Shown here: positions 14,477 through 23,070 of the stretch, in pieces
How the letters are laid out: every line of letters starts with the position of its first letter
How positions within the stretch are numbered: the stretch's first letter is position 1
The notes under the pieces: model-generated
Databases searched by the model: none
The model's input: the letters and a program-made list of their open reading frames with translations, nothing else
Told to the model about the DNA's origin: nothing
Source: an uncultured Eubacteriales bacterium
Lineage (GTDB): Bacteria; Bacillota; Clostridia; Oscillospirales; Oscillospiraceae
Direction of reading: 5' to 3'
DNA length: 31,741 nt
NCBI GenBank assembly: GCA_900546615.1
Contig: URDJ01000031.1
Coordinates: 1 to 31,741, forward strand
Position numbers and translations under genes: made by a program

Positions 14477-16855
14477 CTATGCGCAGACGGTTTTTGCGTA
14501 TCTCACCGAGGCCATGGCGTCCCTGCCGTAGAAGTCCGCGCCGATCTGTCTGGCGTATTCCTCGTTCAGCACCGCGCCGCCTACCATTATCTTTACCTCC
14601 GGCAGGCGCTCTCGCAGTAGCTTTATCGTCTCCTCCATTGCGGCCACCGTCGTCGTCATGAGCGCCGAGAGGCCGACGAGCCGCACTCCCTCCTGCGACG
14701 CCGCCTCCAGCACCGCCTCGGGCGGCACGTCCTTGCCCAGGTCGCGCACGTCGAAGCCGTAGTTCTCCAGCAGCGTGCGCACGATGTTCTTGCCGATGTC
14801 GTGGATATCCCCCTTCACCGTCGCAATGACGATCTTGCCGGGGTACTCGCTGCCGCGCTCCCCCTTCATGCCGGACTTGAGCGACTCGAAGGCCGCGCCC
14901 GCCGCCTCCGCGCTCATGAGCAGCTGGGGCAGATACATCGTGCCCGCCTCGAAGCCCCTGCCGACCCTGTCGAGCGCCGGGATAAGCTCCGAGTTGATGA
15001 CGCCCAGCGGCTCCGCGCCGCCCGCGACGAGCCGCTTTGCCTCCGCCGAGGCCGCGTCCGCGAGGCCCTTCTCTATGCACGCGCCGAGCGTCAGTCCCGC
15101 CGTGGGCGTCTCGGGCCTCGCCTCCGCGCCGGACTCGTGCGCGATATAGTCCTCGCACCTCGCGTCCCGCGCCGAAAGCACGGCGAAGGCCCGCCACGCG
15201 CTCATCATGGCCGCCGAGAGCGGGTTCATGATGGCGCAGTCCAGCCCCGCCTCGAGCGCCAGCGTCAGGAAGGCCGAGTTCACCTTCTCCCGCGCCGGCA
15301 GGCCGAAGCTCACGTTCGAGACGCCCAGTATCGTCCGCCCGCCGGCAGCGTGGATGCGCCGCAGGGCCTCGAGCGTCGTCTGCGCCGCCTGCGGGGCCGA
15401 AGACACGGTGAGCGTCAGCGTGTCGATGACCACGTCCTCGCGCGCGATGCCGTACTCCGCCGCCGTCTCGTATATGCGCTCCGCGCACTCGACGCGGCCC
15501 TCCGGCGTCTCCGGTATGCCGCCCTCGTCGAGCGCGAGGCCCACGACCGTGCCGCCGTATTTCCGTATGAGCGGGAACACCGCCGCCATGCTCTCCGCCT
15601 TGGCGCTCACGGAGTTTATCATCGGCTTGCCGTTGTAGCGCCGCATGGCCCGCTCGAGCGCCCGCGCGTCCGAGCTGTCGAGCTGCAATGGCAGGCCCGT
15701 GACGCCCTGCAGCGCCGTCACCGCCCTCTCCAGCATGGCCGGCTCGTCCACGCCCGGCAGGCCGACGTTCACGTCCAGTATCTGCGCGCCCGCGTCCTCC
15801 TGCGCCGCGCCCTCGGAGAGCAGGTAGTCCATGTTCCCCACCCTGAGCGCCTCCTTGAGCCTGGGCTTGCCCGTGGGGTTTATCCGCTCGCCCACGATGA
15901 CCGGGCCCGCGCCCAGCTCCACCGCCGTGGAGAAGGAGCTGACGACCGTCCTGCGCTTCCTCACAGGCTCCGCAAACGGCAGTTCGCGGCAGCGCTCTGC
16001 CAGCGCCGCGATGTGCTCCGGCGTCGTGCCGCAGCATCCGCCCAGCAGCTGCGCGCCCGCCCGCGCTATGGCCTCCATCTGCGCGGCGAAGTCCCCGGGC
16101 GAGAGGTCGAAGACCGTCCGGCCCTCCACCTGCCTCGGCAGGCCCGCGTTCGGCGCGGCGGCGACGGGCAGGCTCGCGGCCGCGGCAAAGCGCTCGGCTA
16201 TGGGCAGCATCTCGCGCGGGCCGAGGCCGCAGTTCAGGCCCAGCGCATCCACGCGCAGGCCCTCGAGCAGCGCCGTCACCGACTCGGGCGTGCCGCCCGT
16301 CAGCAGCCGCGCGCGCTCGTCAAAGGCAGCTGTGGCAATTATTGGCAGCTCCGAGTTCTCCTTCGCGGCCAGCACCGCCGCCTTCAGCTCGTAGCTGTCG
16401 CCCATCGTCTCGATGACGACGAGGTCCGCGCCCGCCGCCGCGCCGTATCCCACGACCTCGGCAAAGAGCGCCACTGCGTCCTCAAAGTCGAGGTCTCCGA
16501 GCGGCCGGAGCAGCTTGCCGGACGGCCCGATGTCCAGCGCGACCCAGGAGCTGTCCTCACGTCCGCAGGCGATCTGGGCGCGTTTTGCTATGTTTACCGC
16601 GCTTTTTACGACTTCCTCGAGGGAAAACTCGCCCCCCTCCGGGTACTTGAGCCGGTTGGCTCCGAAGGTGTTGGTGTAGATGATGTCCGCGCCCGCGTCG
16701 AGATAGGCGCGGTGCAGGCTCTCTATGCGCTCCGGGTGCAGGAGGTTCCAGGTCTCCGGCCGCTCGCCGGCTTTGAGGCCCAGCTTTTGCAGGCTCGTGC
16801 CCGTGCCGCCGTCGAGAAAGAGGCGGCGCTTACCCAGTATTTCCCTTATATCCAT
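14477..16855 (-). CDS. metH: Cobalamin-dependent methionine synthase, short form
   Basis: MetH transfers a methyl group from 5-methyl-THF through cobalamin to homocysteine. Domains in order: homocysteine-binding (1-300; zinc ligands Cys209 and GGCCGT with Cys274/275), pterin-binding (about 315-580; VGERINPTGK, DVNVG and DTLTLTVSS), cobalamin cap (about 585-665), and the B12 domain with D683-I-H685-D-I-G688. At 792 aa it ends after the B12 domain; the SAM-dependent reactivation domain of the E. coli enzyme is absent and is encoded by the adjacent upstream gene. ATG 16855 lies 2 nt after that gene's stop. Third gene of the metF operon. Confidence 0.96.
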   Translation of the reverse strand: MDIREILGKRRLFLDGGTGTSLQKLGLKAGERPETWNLLHPERIESLHRAYLDAGADIIYTNTFGANRLKYPEGGEFSLEEVVKSAVNIAKRAQIACGREDSSWVALDIGPSGKLLRPLGDLDFEDAVALFAEVVGYGAAAGADLVVIETMGDSYELKAAVLAAKENSELPIIATAAFDERARLLTGGTPESVTALLEGLRVDALGLNCGLGPREMLPIAERFAAAASLPVAAAPNAGLPRQVEGRTVFDLSPGDFAAQMEAIARAGAQLLGGCCGTTPEHIAALAERCRELPFAEPVRKRRTVVSSFSTAVELGAGPVIVGERINPTGKPRLKEALRVGNMDYLLSEGAAQEDAGAQILDVNVGLPGVDEPAMLERAVTALQGVTGLPLQLDSSDARALERAMRRYNGKPMINSVSAKAESMAAVFPLIRKYGGTVVGLALDEGGIPETPEGRVECAERIYETAAEYGIAREDVVIDTLTLTVSSAPQAAQTTLEALRRIHAAGGRTILGVSNVSFGLPAREKVNSAFLTLALEAGLDCAIMNPLSAAMMSAWRAFAVLSARDARCEDYIAHESGAEARPETPTAGLTLGACIEKGLADAASAEAKRLVAGGAEPLGVINSELIPALDRVGRGFEAGTMYLPQLLMSAEAAGAAFESLKSGMKGERGSEYPGKIVIATVKGDIHDIGKNIVRTLLENYGFDVRDLGKDVPPEAVLEAASQEGVRLVGLSALMTTTVAAMEETIKLLRERLPEVKIMVGGAVLNEEYARQIGADFYGRDAMASVRYAKTVCA

Positions 16856-16857
16856 GC

Positions 16858-17514
16858 TCAGAGCCTCCTGAAATCGCAGTCTGTTTTATCGCAGTCCGCG
16901 CAGCCCCCGTCCGCGCAGCCCCCGGTCTCCGCGACGCCGATGACGGCGGTGACGGATTTCATGGGCGCGAGCATGAGGCTGTCCGTGACCGTCAGGCCGA
17001 TGTGCCGCGCCGTGTCGAGCACGCGGGCGATGTCGCGCTGGTGCTCTATCGAAAAGTCGCCGTAGCCGGGGCTGAACCGGGGCCGGAGCCTGCGGCCCTT
17101 CGCGGCTTCGATACGTCCCATGCTCTCGCCCGCCTCGTCGCAGACGTCCTCGATGAGCGCCGCGGCGGCGGCCTGAGCTGCGGCGGCCTCGCTCACGTGC
17201 CCCAGCGCCGCGAGCCGGGAGATGAGCCGGTCCACGTCCGCGCCGAGCGTGGCGGCGAGCAGGTACGCCCCCGAGCAGCCCTCGAGGTTCCGGCTCAGCG
17301 CCGCGCTCTGAATGCGTATATCGCCTATCTCCACCGCGCCGTCCTCGCGGAACGCCAGCGGGAAGCGCTGGTAAACGGACCTTGCCTCCGCCATGCCGCG
17401 TACCGCGGCCTCAGCGCGCTTTATCATCTCCAGCGCCGCGCCCTCGGGCCGGTCGCCGTTTTTGTAGCCCAGGTAGCGGAATATCTCCCGCCAGTTCGGG
17501 GTCCCGGCGCTCAC
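16858..17514 (-). CDS. MetH reactivation-domain protein (in trans)
   Basis: A free-standing 218-aa version of the methionine synthase activation domain, which uses SAM and an electron donor to rescue oxidised cobalamin on MetH. The hallmark is RFSPGYGD, here followed by IARVLDTARHIGLTVTDSLM and the MKSVTAVIG segment. The C-terminus ends in a Cys-rich tail (CADGGCADCDKTDC, 6 residues from the end) that could bind metal or a cluster. GTG 17514 overlaps the metF TGA as GTGA, and metH starts 2 nt after its stop, so the three proteins are translationally coupled. Confidence 0.9.
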   Translation of the reverse strand: MSAGTPNWREIFRYLGYKNGDRPEGAALEMIKRAEAAVRGMAEARSVYQRFPLAFREDGAVEIGDIRIQSAALSRNLEGCSGAYLLAATLGADVDRLISRLAALGHVSEAAAAQAAAAALIEDVCDEAGESMGRIEAAKGRRLRPRFSPGYGDFSIEHQRDIARVLDTARHIGLTVTDSLMLAPMKSVTAVIGVAETGGCADGGCADCDKTDCDFRRL

Positions 17515-18371
17515 TTGAGCAGCTCGGAGAGGCTCGCGTGTATGCCCTGCGCGACCTCGGGCTTGTTCATGGTGAAGACGTGGATGTGGTTCACGCCGTT
17601 GGCTATGAGGTCGATTATCTGCCCCGTGGCGTAGGCCACGCCCGCCTGATGCATGGCGGCGGGGTTGTCGCCGAAGCGGTCCACCACCGACTTGAACTTC
17701 TCCGGCAGGTAGTTGCCCGACAGCTGGGTGATGCGCGTGACCTGTTTTTTGTTCGTCACGGGCATGATGCCCGCTATGACCGGCACGTTTATGCCGCGCT
17801 CGCGGATGTGGTAGAGGAAGTTATAGAATATCGTGTTGTCGAAGAACATCTGGGTTATGAGGAACTCGCAGCCGGCGTCCACCTTCTCCTTGAGGTGCTC
17901 GATGTCGTTCAGCTTCCCGCCCGCCTCGGGATGGCCCTCGGGATAGCAGGCGCCGCCGACACAGAAGTCGCCCTGGGCCTTGATGTCGCGCACCAGCTCC
18001 GGCGCGTATTTGTAGTCCTGACAGGTGGGGCCTTCCGCCGGGATGTCGCCCCTGAGCGCGAGTATGTTCTCGACCCCGTGGGCCTTCAGCTCACGGAGCA
18101 CCTTCGCGACCTGCTGCCTCGTCGAGGACACGCAGGTGAGATGCGCCAGCGACTCCACGCCGAAGCGCTGCGAGATATCCGAGGCCAGCTCCACCGTGTA
18201 CGCGCTCGTGCCGCCGCCCGCGCCGTAGGTCACGCTCATGAAGGCCGGGTGCAGCTCGGCGATCGTCCGGGCCTTCTCCGCCACGGACTCGTAGGTGTCG
18301 TTCCTGCGGGGCGGAAAGACCTCATAGGTCAGGGTCACTTTGTCCTCTTTGAGTATGTCGCTTATCTTCAT
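17511..18371 (-). CDS. metF: Methylenetetrahydrofolate reductase
   Basis: MetF reduces 5,10-methylene-THF to 5-methyl-THF, the methyl donor for MetH. The 286-aa protein is a complete flavin TIM barrel: YEVFPPR (16-22, with the catalytic Glu), SVTYGAGG, LTCVSSTRQQV, ALRGDIP, GGACYPEGHPEA, FLITQMFFD and GIMPV. It is the first gene of the metF-reactivase-metH operon. ATG 18371 follows AGGGAC. A candidate promoter overlapping a palindrome lies about 30-60 bp upstream. Confidence 0.96.
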   Translation of the reverse strand: MKISDILKEDKVTLTYEVFPPRRNDTYESVAEKARTIAELHPAFMSVTYGAGGGTSAYTVELASDISQRFGVESLAHLTCVSSTRQQVAKVLRELKAHGVENILALRGDIPAEGPTCQDYKYAPELVRDIKAQGDFCVGGACYPEGHPEAGGKLNDIEHLKEKVDAGCEFLITQMFFDNTIFYNFLYHIRERGINVPVIAGIMPVTNKKQVTRITQLSGNYLPEKFKSVVDRFGDNPAAMHQAGVAYATGQIIDLIANGVNHIHVFTMNKPEVAQGIHASLSELLK

Positions 18372-18395
18372 AGCCGCTTCTGTCCCTTCAAAAAT

Positions 18396-18428
18396 ACTGA
18401 TTAATCAGTTTACCACAGCCATTTCCAA
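18396..18428 (-). promoter_or_regulatory. Candidate metF promoter with palindrome
   Basis: On the minus strand TTGGAA (18428-18423), a 17-nt spacer and ATTAAT (18405-18400) form a weak promoter. The -10 lies in a perfect 14-bp palindrome ACTGATTAATCAGT (18396-18409), a natural operator shape. No S-box (SAM) riboswitch was recognised in the short leader. Confidence 0.4.
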
Positions 18429-18548
18429 AACGCACGTCTTTTTTACAGGAGCGTTAAAAAATTGATTTACCCTATTCCATTTTTGGTAAGGCTGGTATAT
18501 ACTTGTGGTATGGCCACAGATATTGAATGAAAGGTACGGTGATATGAT

Positions 18549-20084
18549 TTGGCAGCTTTGCACTACGACGCCGTGGTGATAGGCGCGGGCAACGGCGGGC
18601 TTGCCGCGGCGCTGACGCTGGCCGACGCCGGCAAGCGTGTCCTGCTCGCGGAGCGGCACAATCTTCCGGGCGGCTTTGCCACCAGCTTCGTGCGCGGACG
18701 CTTTGAGTTCGAGGCCTCGCTGCACGAGCTCTGCGACTTCGGCACCCCGGGCAACAGCGGCAACCTCTACGCCCTCTTTGAGGAACTCGGCGTCCTGGAC
18801 AAGATAGAATTCGTCACGGTCCCCGAGGCTTACAGGGCCATCACGCTCGACACGGGCGAGGACTATACCATGCCCTTCGGCGTGCAGAACTTCATCGACA
18901 AGATGGAGTCCTACGTCCCCGGCAGCCGCGAGTCCACGACCACCTTCTTCGCCCTGGCGGACGAGTGCCGCAGGGCCATGGCCTACCTCACCCAGATGCG
19001 CGGCAACCCGGACACGGCGGTGCTCAAGAGCGAGTACCCCAACTTCATGCGCGTCGCCGCCTACCCCATCGACAAGGTCCTGAACGCCATCAAGATGCCC
19101 AAAAAGGCGCAGGAGATAATAAACGTCTACTGGTCCTATCTCGGCACACCCGAGGACCAGCTGAGCTTCCTGCACTACGCCCTGATGGTGAACCTCTATA
19201 TCACCCACGGCGCGCAGATTCCCAAGAACCGCTCCCACGGCATCAGCTGCGCCCTTGCCGATACAATAATCGAAAAGGGCGGCGAGATCTGGTATAACGC
19301 CGAGGTCGAGCACATCATCACGAAAAACGGCCGCGTCGCCGGCGTGCGCTTTGCCGACGGCAAGGAGGTCGCGACGGAGCACGTCGTCAGCAACGCCTCG
19401 CCGCACCTCGTCTACGGCAGGATGGTCGACAAGGCCGACATACCCGAGGAGGAGCTGAAGCTCGCGAACGCCCGCAGCCTCGCCGGGCGCGGCGTGTCCA
19501 TGTTCCTGGGCCTCAACAAGTCCCCCGAGGAGCTGGGACTGCACGACTACAGCTACTTCATCTACCACTCGCTCGACACCAAGGCCGAGTTCGGCGGCAT
19601 GTCGAGCATCGAGAACCCCGCGCAGGTCACGGTATGCCTCAACGCCGCCCTGCCCGACTGCTCGCCCAAGGGCACGACCATCCTGTACTTCACCTCGCTG
19701 TATTTCTCCGACTTCTTCGGCGATATCGCGAACGAGGAGAACTACTTCGAGATAAAGGAGAAAATGGCAAACTGCCTCATCGACGGCTTCGAGAAGGCGA
19801 CGGGCGCCAAGATACGCGACTGCATCGAGGAGATCGAGGTCGGCACGCCGGTGACCTACGCGCATTACACGGGAGCGCCGCAGGGCAGCATCTACGGCTA
19901 CCTGCTCACGGGCCTCGACAACATGATGCCGCGCATCATGTGCATGTACACGGAAAAGCACCTGCCGGGCCTGCACTTCTGCGGCGGGCACGCCATGCGC
20001 GGCTCGGGCTTCAACTCGTCCTACCAGTCCGGCAACCTCGCCGCCAAGTTCACGCTCATGGACATGAAGAAGGAGGCTGAGTAA
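18549..20084 (+). CDS. CrtI/phytoene desaturase-like FAD oxidoreductase
   Basis: A 511-aa flavoprotein of the phytoene desaturase / retinol saturase-like amine oxidase superfamily. The N-terminal dinucleotide fold reads GAGNGG (12-17) and is followed by the family segment RHNLPGGFATSF. The C-terminal FAD signature is FCGGHAMRGSGFNSSYQSGN. The substrate cannot be read from sequence; no carotenoid synthase is nearby. TTG 18549 is the start that keeps a normal N-terminus (HYDAVVIGAG), with GGTGAT upstream. The next gene, a flavin/iron-sulfur reductase, begins 1 nt after its stop, suggesting a redox partner. Confidence 0.8.
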   Translation: MAALHYDAVVIGAGNGGLAAALTLADAGKRVLLAERHNLPGGFATSFVRGRFEFEASLHELCDFGTPGNSGNLYALFEELGVLDKIEFVTVPEAYRAITLDTGEDYTMPFGVQNFIDKMESYVPGSRESTTTFFALADECRRAMAYLTQMRGNPDTAVLKSEYPNFMRVAAYPIDKVLNAIKMPKKAQEIINVYWSYLGTPEDQLSFLHYALMVNLYITHGAQIPKNRSHGISCALADTIIEKGGEIWYNAEVEHIITKNGRVAGVRFADGKEVATEHVVSNASPHLVYGRMVDKADIPEEELKLANARSLAGRGVSMFLGLNKSPEELGLHDYSYFIYHSLDTKAEFGGMSSIENPAQVTVCLNAALPDCSPKGTTILYFTSLYFSDFFGDIANEENYFEIKEKMANCLIDGFEKATGAKIRDCIEEIEVGTPVTYAHYTGAPQGSIYGYLLTGLDNMMPRIMCMYTEKHLPGLHFCGGHAMRGSGFNSSYQSGNLAAKFTLMDMKKEAE

Positions 20085-20085
20085 G

Positions 20086-21258
20086 ATGAAGGTAAAAGTC
20101 GGGCTTATCGGCGTGTTCGACATGCTGAAGTTCAAAAACCTGCGCCGCAACCGCGCGGAGATGATAGCTTCCGCCGAGGCGAAGCCCCTGCCCGCGACGG
20201 ATAAGGTAAACGAGCTGGCAAAGCGTCTGCACCCCAAGGCGCAGTACCTCAAGATAGCCGAGATCGTGCAGGAGACGCACGACGCCAAGAGCTTCATCCT
20301 CGTACCGGATACCGAGGCGGGCACGACAGTGCTCGCGCCCTTCAAGGCGGGCAGCTACATAAACCTGCGCACCGAGCTTGCAGGCTCCGTCGCGCGGCGC
20401 ACCTACTCGCTCTCGTCCAGCCCCAAAGATGCGCTCGAGGGCAAATACCGCGTCACGGTGAAGCTCAAGGAGGGCGGCTTCCTCTCCGTCTGGCTGCACA
20501 ACGAGGCGAAGGTGGGCGACAAACTCACAGCCACCGAGCCGGGCGGACACATCACCCACTCGGGCATCCGCGACTGCAAACACGTCGTGGGCCTCGCCGG
20601 CGGCAGCGGAATAACGCCCTTCATGTCCATGGCCAGGGCCATAGACGAGGGCACAGAGGACTTTGAGATGACCCTGCTCTACGGCGCGAGGACGGAAGAA
20701 GACCTCGTGTTCCGCGCGGACTTCGACGCCATAGCTGCGCGCTGCCCCAAGGTGAGGGTCGTGTACGTGCTCAGCGAGGAGAAGAAGGAGGGCTTCGAGT
20801 CCGGCTTCATCTCGGCGGAGCTTATAAAGAAATACGCCGGCGCGGAGCCGTACAGCATCTACGTCGTCGGCCCGGGCGCGATGTGCGACTTCCTCGACAA
20901 AGAGCTGCCGAAACTGGGCCTCGCGCAGAAGTACATCCGCATGGAGCGCACCGAGGACGTCTACGACGCGGGCGCGGCCAAGGACTACACGCTCACCGTA
21001 CACTACCGCGACGAGACGCACACCATCCCCGCCAGAAGCGACGAGACGGTGCTCACCGCCTTCGAGCGCGCGGGGCTTGCGGTGAACAACAAGTGCCGCG
21101 TCGGCTACTGCGGCTTCTGCCGCAGCCGCCTCATAAAGGGCGAGTACCACGCGAACCGCTACGAGCAGCTGCGCATAGCGGATAAGCAGTTCCACTACTT
21201 CCACCCCTGCTGCTCCTACCCCATGTCGGACATGGAGATCGAGGTCTACAGCAGATAG
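20086..21258 (+). CDS. FAD/NAD(P) reductase with C-terminal [2Fe-2S] ferredoxin
   Basis: A 390-aa electron-transfer protein of the ferredoxin-NADP reductase/HCP-reductase type. After an N-terminal extension of about 50 residues, it has the FAD motif RRTYSLSSS (104-112), the NAD(P) motif AGGSGITPF (171-179) and a late VVGPGAMCDF. The C-terminal plant-type ferredoxin domain has Cys337, Cys342 and Cys345 plus Cys375 or 376 as [2Fe-2S] ligands. It can pass electrons from NAD(P)H via FAD to the cluster. AAGGAGG lies before ATG 20086. It is cotranscribed with the CrtI-like gene and ends at a strong terminator. Confidence 0.88.
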   Translation: MKVKVGLIGVFDMLKFKNLRRNRAEMIASAEAKPLPATDKVNELAKRLHPKAQYLKIAEIVQETHDAKSFILVPDTEAGTTVLAPFKAGSYINLRTELAGSVARRTYSLSSSPKDALEGKYRVTVKLKEGGFLSVWLHNEAKVGDKLTATEPGGHITHSGIRDCKHVVGLAGGSGITPFMSMARAIDEGTEDFEMTLLYGARTEEDLVFRADFDAIAARCPKVRVVYVLSEEKKEGFESGFISAELIKKYAGAEPYSIYVVGPGAMCDFLDKELPKLGLAQKYIRMERTEDVYDAGAAKDYTLTVHYRDETHTIPARSDETVLTAFERAGLAVNNKCRVGYCGFCRSRLIKGEYHANRYEQLRIADKQFHYFHPCCSYPMSDMEIEVYSR

Positions 21259-21276
21259 GATAAACCGCATAAAATT

Positions 21277-21313
21277 CACCCGCCGGGACCAGGACGCCCG
21301 GCGGGTGTTTTTT
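21277..21313 (+). terminator. Rho-independent terminator of redox pair
   Basis: An 11-bp stem CACCCGCCGGG (21277-21287) / CCCGGCGGGTG (21297-21307) followed by TTTTTT (21308-21313). On the other strand the hairpin is followed by AATTTTATG, so it may also serve the converging glycosyltransferase gene. Confidence 0.92.
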
Positions 21314-21328
21314 CGTGCGTGCGCTCCG

Positions 21329-22867
21329 TCAGCGCGTGGCGACGGTGAAAAAGCCGTAGGTCTGCAGCCCGAAGCCCAGTTCCTCCAGCGCCCCGGCGGC
21401 GGTGTGTCCGCTCGGGAAGATGTAGACCGCCTCCGTATCCAGCTCCCGCAGGTCTATGCCGAAGCTGTAACGCCCGAAGGACGCCGCGTCAAGGAAGGTC
21501 GAGGGGTAGTTTTTGTACTCGACGGTCTCGAGGAACTCGTCCACGGGCAGCTGAGTGTAAAAGAGCACGTTCGACCAGTAGATGCTGCTGTCGAGGACGA
21601 TATCGCCCTCCGACTCGCCCGCCGCCTCCAGCGCCTCCTCCAGCCCGTAGGACCAGGCACGGCCGGAGATGCCGGGGTACTCGGTGAAATACCAGCCGGC
21701 AAAGACGCCGAAGTGTACGAGATAGGCCGCGAAGACGAGGCCGGCCAGCCATTCCCTTTTGGTCAGCCCGACGAGCCGGTCGAGGCCCACGGCGGCGACG
21801 AGCAGCATTGGGATGTACGCGCAGTTGAAGCGCGTCTCGTTCACGGCGGTGAGCAGCCCGAGCAGCAGCGCCGCCAGCAGATGGAATACCAGCAGGGCCT
21901 CGAGCTTCACTTCCCGCCGCCGCAGCGCCCTGACGAGCACCGCTATGCAGCGGAAGAGGCCAAAGAGGAAAAACGGCAGCGTGCAGATGGAAAACAGCCC
22001 GCGCGAGCCGTCGTAGTCAAAGGGCGCGCGCCCGACCATCTGTGCGAACAGCTCCCAGAGGTTTTTGGCGTTCGCGGTGATGTTGGAGAGGGAAATCTCC
22101 GACGAGCGCATCATGACGAGCTTCGGCACGGAGAAAGGCCCGATGGTAAACTCGGGAATAAGCCCGTAGTTGACGAGCAGAAAGAGCACGAGCGGCGCGG
22201 CGAGGGCGAGGAGTATGACCGCCGAGGCCGCGAGCCATGGAAAAGACCGTAGCTTCCGGCAGTAAAAGCCGTAGCCGAGCATGAGCAGGAGCAGGATTGG
22301 AAGTATGGGCCAGAGCACGGCGTAGGCGTAGAGCGACAGGCCGTACATGAGCGCGGCGAGGGGCAGGAAGCGCGGGTCCTCGAGGCCGCGGACGAAGAAG
22401 CAGAGACCGAAGGTGAGGAAGCCCGGCGCGAGGTTCGATTCGAGTCCCCAGCGTGAGAGGTAGACGTGCCACGGGCAGACGGCGACGAGCAGCAGGGCGA
22501 TAAGCGCGGCGCGGCCGCCTGCGAGCCTGCGGACGATGCCGAATACGGCGACGAGGGTGAGGCAGGACACGATGAGCTGGGGCAGGCGGATGACCCATAC
22601 CTCGAGGCCGAATACGGCGATAAAGGGCATCATGAGGTAAGAGGCGAGGGCGTTCATGCCGCTGCCCCAGGCTGTGAGGTAGACGGGGAAGGAATGCCCG
22701 CTTGAGTCGAGGCCGAAGTTCAGCAGCGCCCAGGCCTCGTAGCCCGCGAAAGCCTCGTCCTGATTGATGCCGCCGGGTACCGTACCGAAGCGCCAGACCC
22801 GGATAAAGATGCCGAGCAGGAGGAAAACAGAAAACAGTATCCAAAAGCAGCGCTGCCGACGAGCCAT
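21329..22867 (-). CDS. GT-C (PMT/ArnT-like) membrane glycosyltransferase
   Basis: A 512-aa membrane protein with about eleven helices and the layout of GT-C, dolichyl-phosphate-mannose-type glycosyltransferases. The first helix is followed by an external loop with the acidic pair D37-E38 in GGINQDEAF, the usual catalytic position. Later come PWHVYLSRWGLESN and a cluster of helices, then a soluble C-terminal domain of about 110 residues. Such enzymes move a sugar from a lipid carrier to an acceptor outside the membrane; donor and acceptor are unknown here. ATG 22867 is chosen by the TM helix position; GGAGG lies upstream. It stands alone. Confidence 0.8.
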   Translation of the reverse strand: MARRQRCFWILFSVFLLLGIFIRVWRFGTVPGGINQDEAFAGYEAWALLNFGLDSSGHSFPVYLTAWGSGMNALASYLMMPFIAVFGLEVWVIRLPQLIVSCLTLVAVFGIVRRLAGGRAALIALLLVAVCPWHVYLSRWGLESNLAPGFLTFGLCFFVRGLEDPRFLPLAALMYGLSLYAYAVLWPILPILLLLMLGYGFYCRKLRSFPWLAASAVILLALAAPLVLFLLVNYGLIPEFTIGPFSVPKLVMMRSSEISLSNITANAKNLWELFAQMVGRAPFDYDGSRGLFSICTLPFFLFGLFRCIAVLVRALRRREVKLEALLVFHLLAALLLGLLTAVNETRFNCAYIPMLLVAAVGLDRLVGLTKREWLAGLVFAAYLVHFGVFAGWYFTEYPGISGRAWSYGLEEALEAAGESEGDIVLDSSIYWSNVLFYTQLPVDEFLETVEYKNYPSTFLDAASFGRYSFGIDLRELDTEAVYIFPSGHTAAGALEELGFGLQTYGFFTVATR

Positions 22868-22890
22868 GACCGCCTCCGAGAAGTTGAGAT

Positions 22891-22929
22891 ATTATATAAA
22901 AGTTTGACACATAACTCCCCATATGTCAA
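22891..22929 (-). promoter_or_regulatory. Glycosyltransferase promoter region with inverted repeat
   Basis: On the minus strand a perfect TATAAT (22896-22891) lies about 25 bp before the start codon. Just upstream is a 26-bp inverted repeat, TTGACANAT-N8-ATNTGTCAA (22904-22929), covering the -35 region, so it looks like an operator. No good -35 hexamer sits at the right spacing. Confidence 0.45.
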
Positions 22930-22999
22930 CCGCGCCCCAACGTCATGTAGGCGCAACACGTTGGTAGGAGAGACGGGTGGGGCATGCCCGGTACGAATG

Positions 23000-23039
23000 C
23001 CCATAATAAAAGCCGCTTTTCTTTTGGGGCGCCACTCCC
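23000..23039. repeat. Dispersed intergenic repeat, copy 2
   Basis: Near-identical to 11-47 (see that entry). Here it lies between the GT-C gene promoter and the 3' end of the lipoprotein gene, and the following hairpin of copy 1 is missing, replaced by a CCCCATACCCCC tract. Confidence 0.6.
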
Positions 23040-23070
23040 CCATACCCCCTGCCCCGGGCGTCGGATAAGT

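Noticed and set aside
14801..17065. Long plus-strand open frame (754 codons) opposite metH
   Set aside because: Arg/Ala/His-rich antisense of metH and the reactivase gene, with no start signal or family motif.
18372..18548. S-box (SAM) riboswitch for metF
   Set aside because: No conserved S-box helices or terminator were recognised in the short metF leader.
18405..20345. Long minus-strand open frame (646 codons) opposite the CrtI-like gene
   Set aside because: Antisense shadow; the plus-strand protein has clear FAD motifs.
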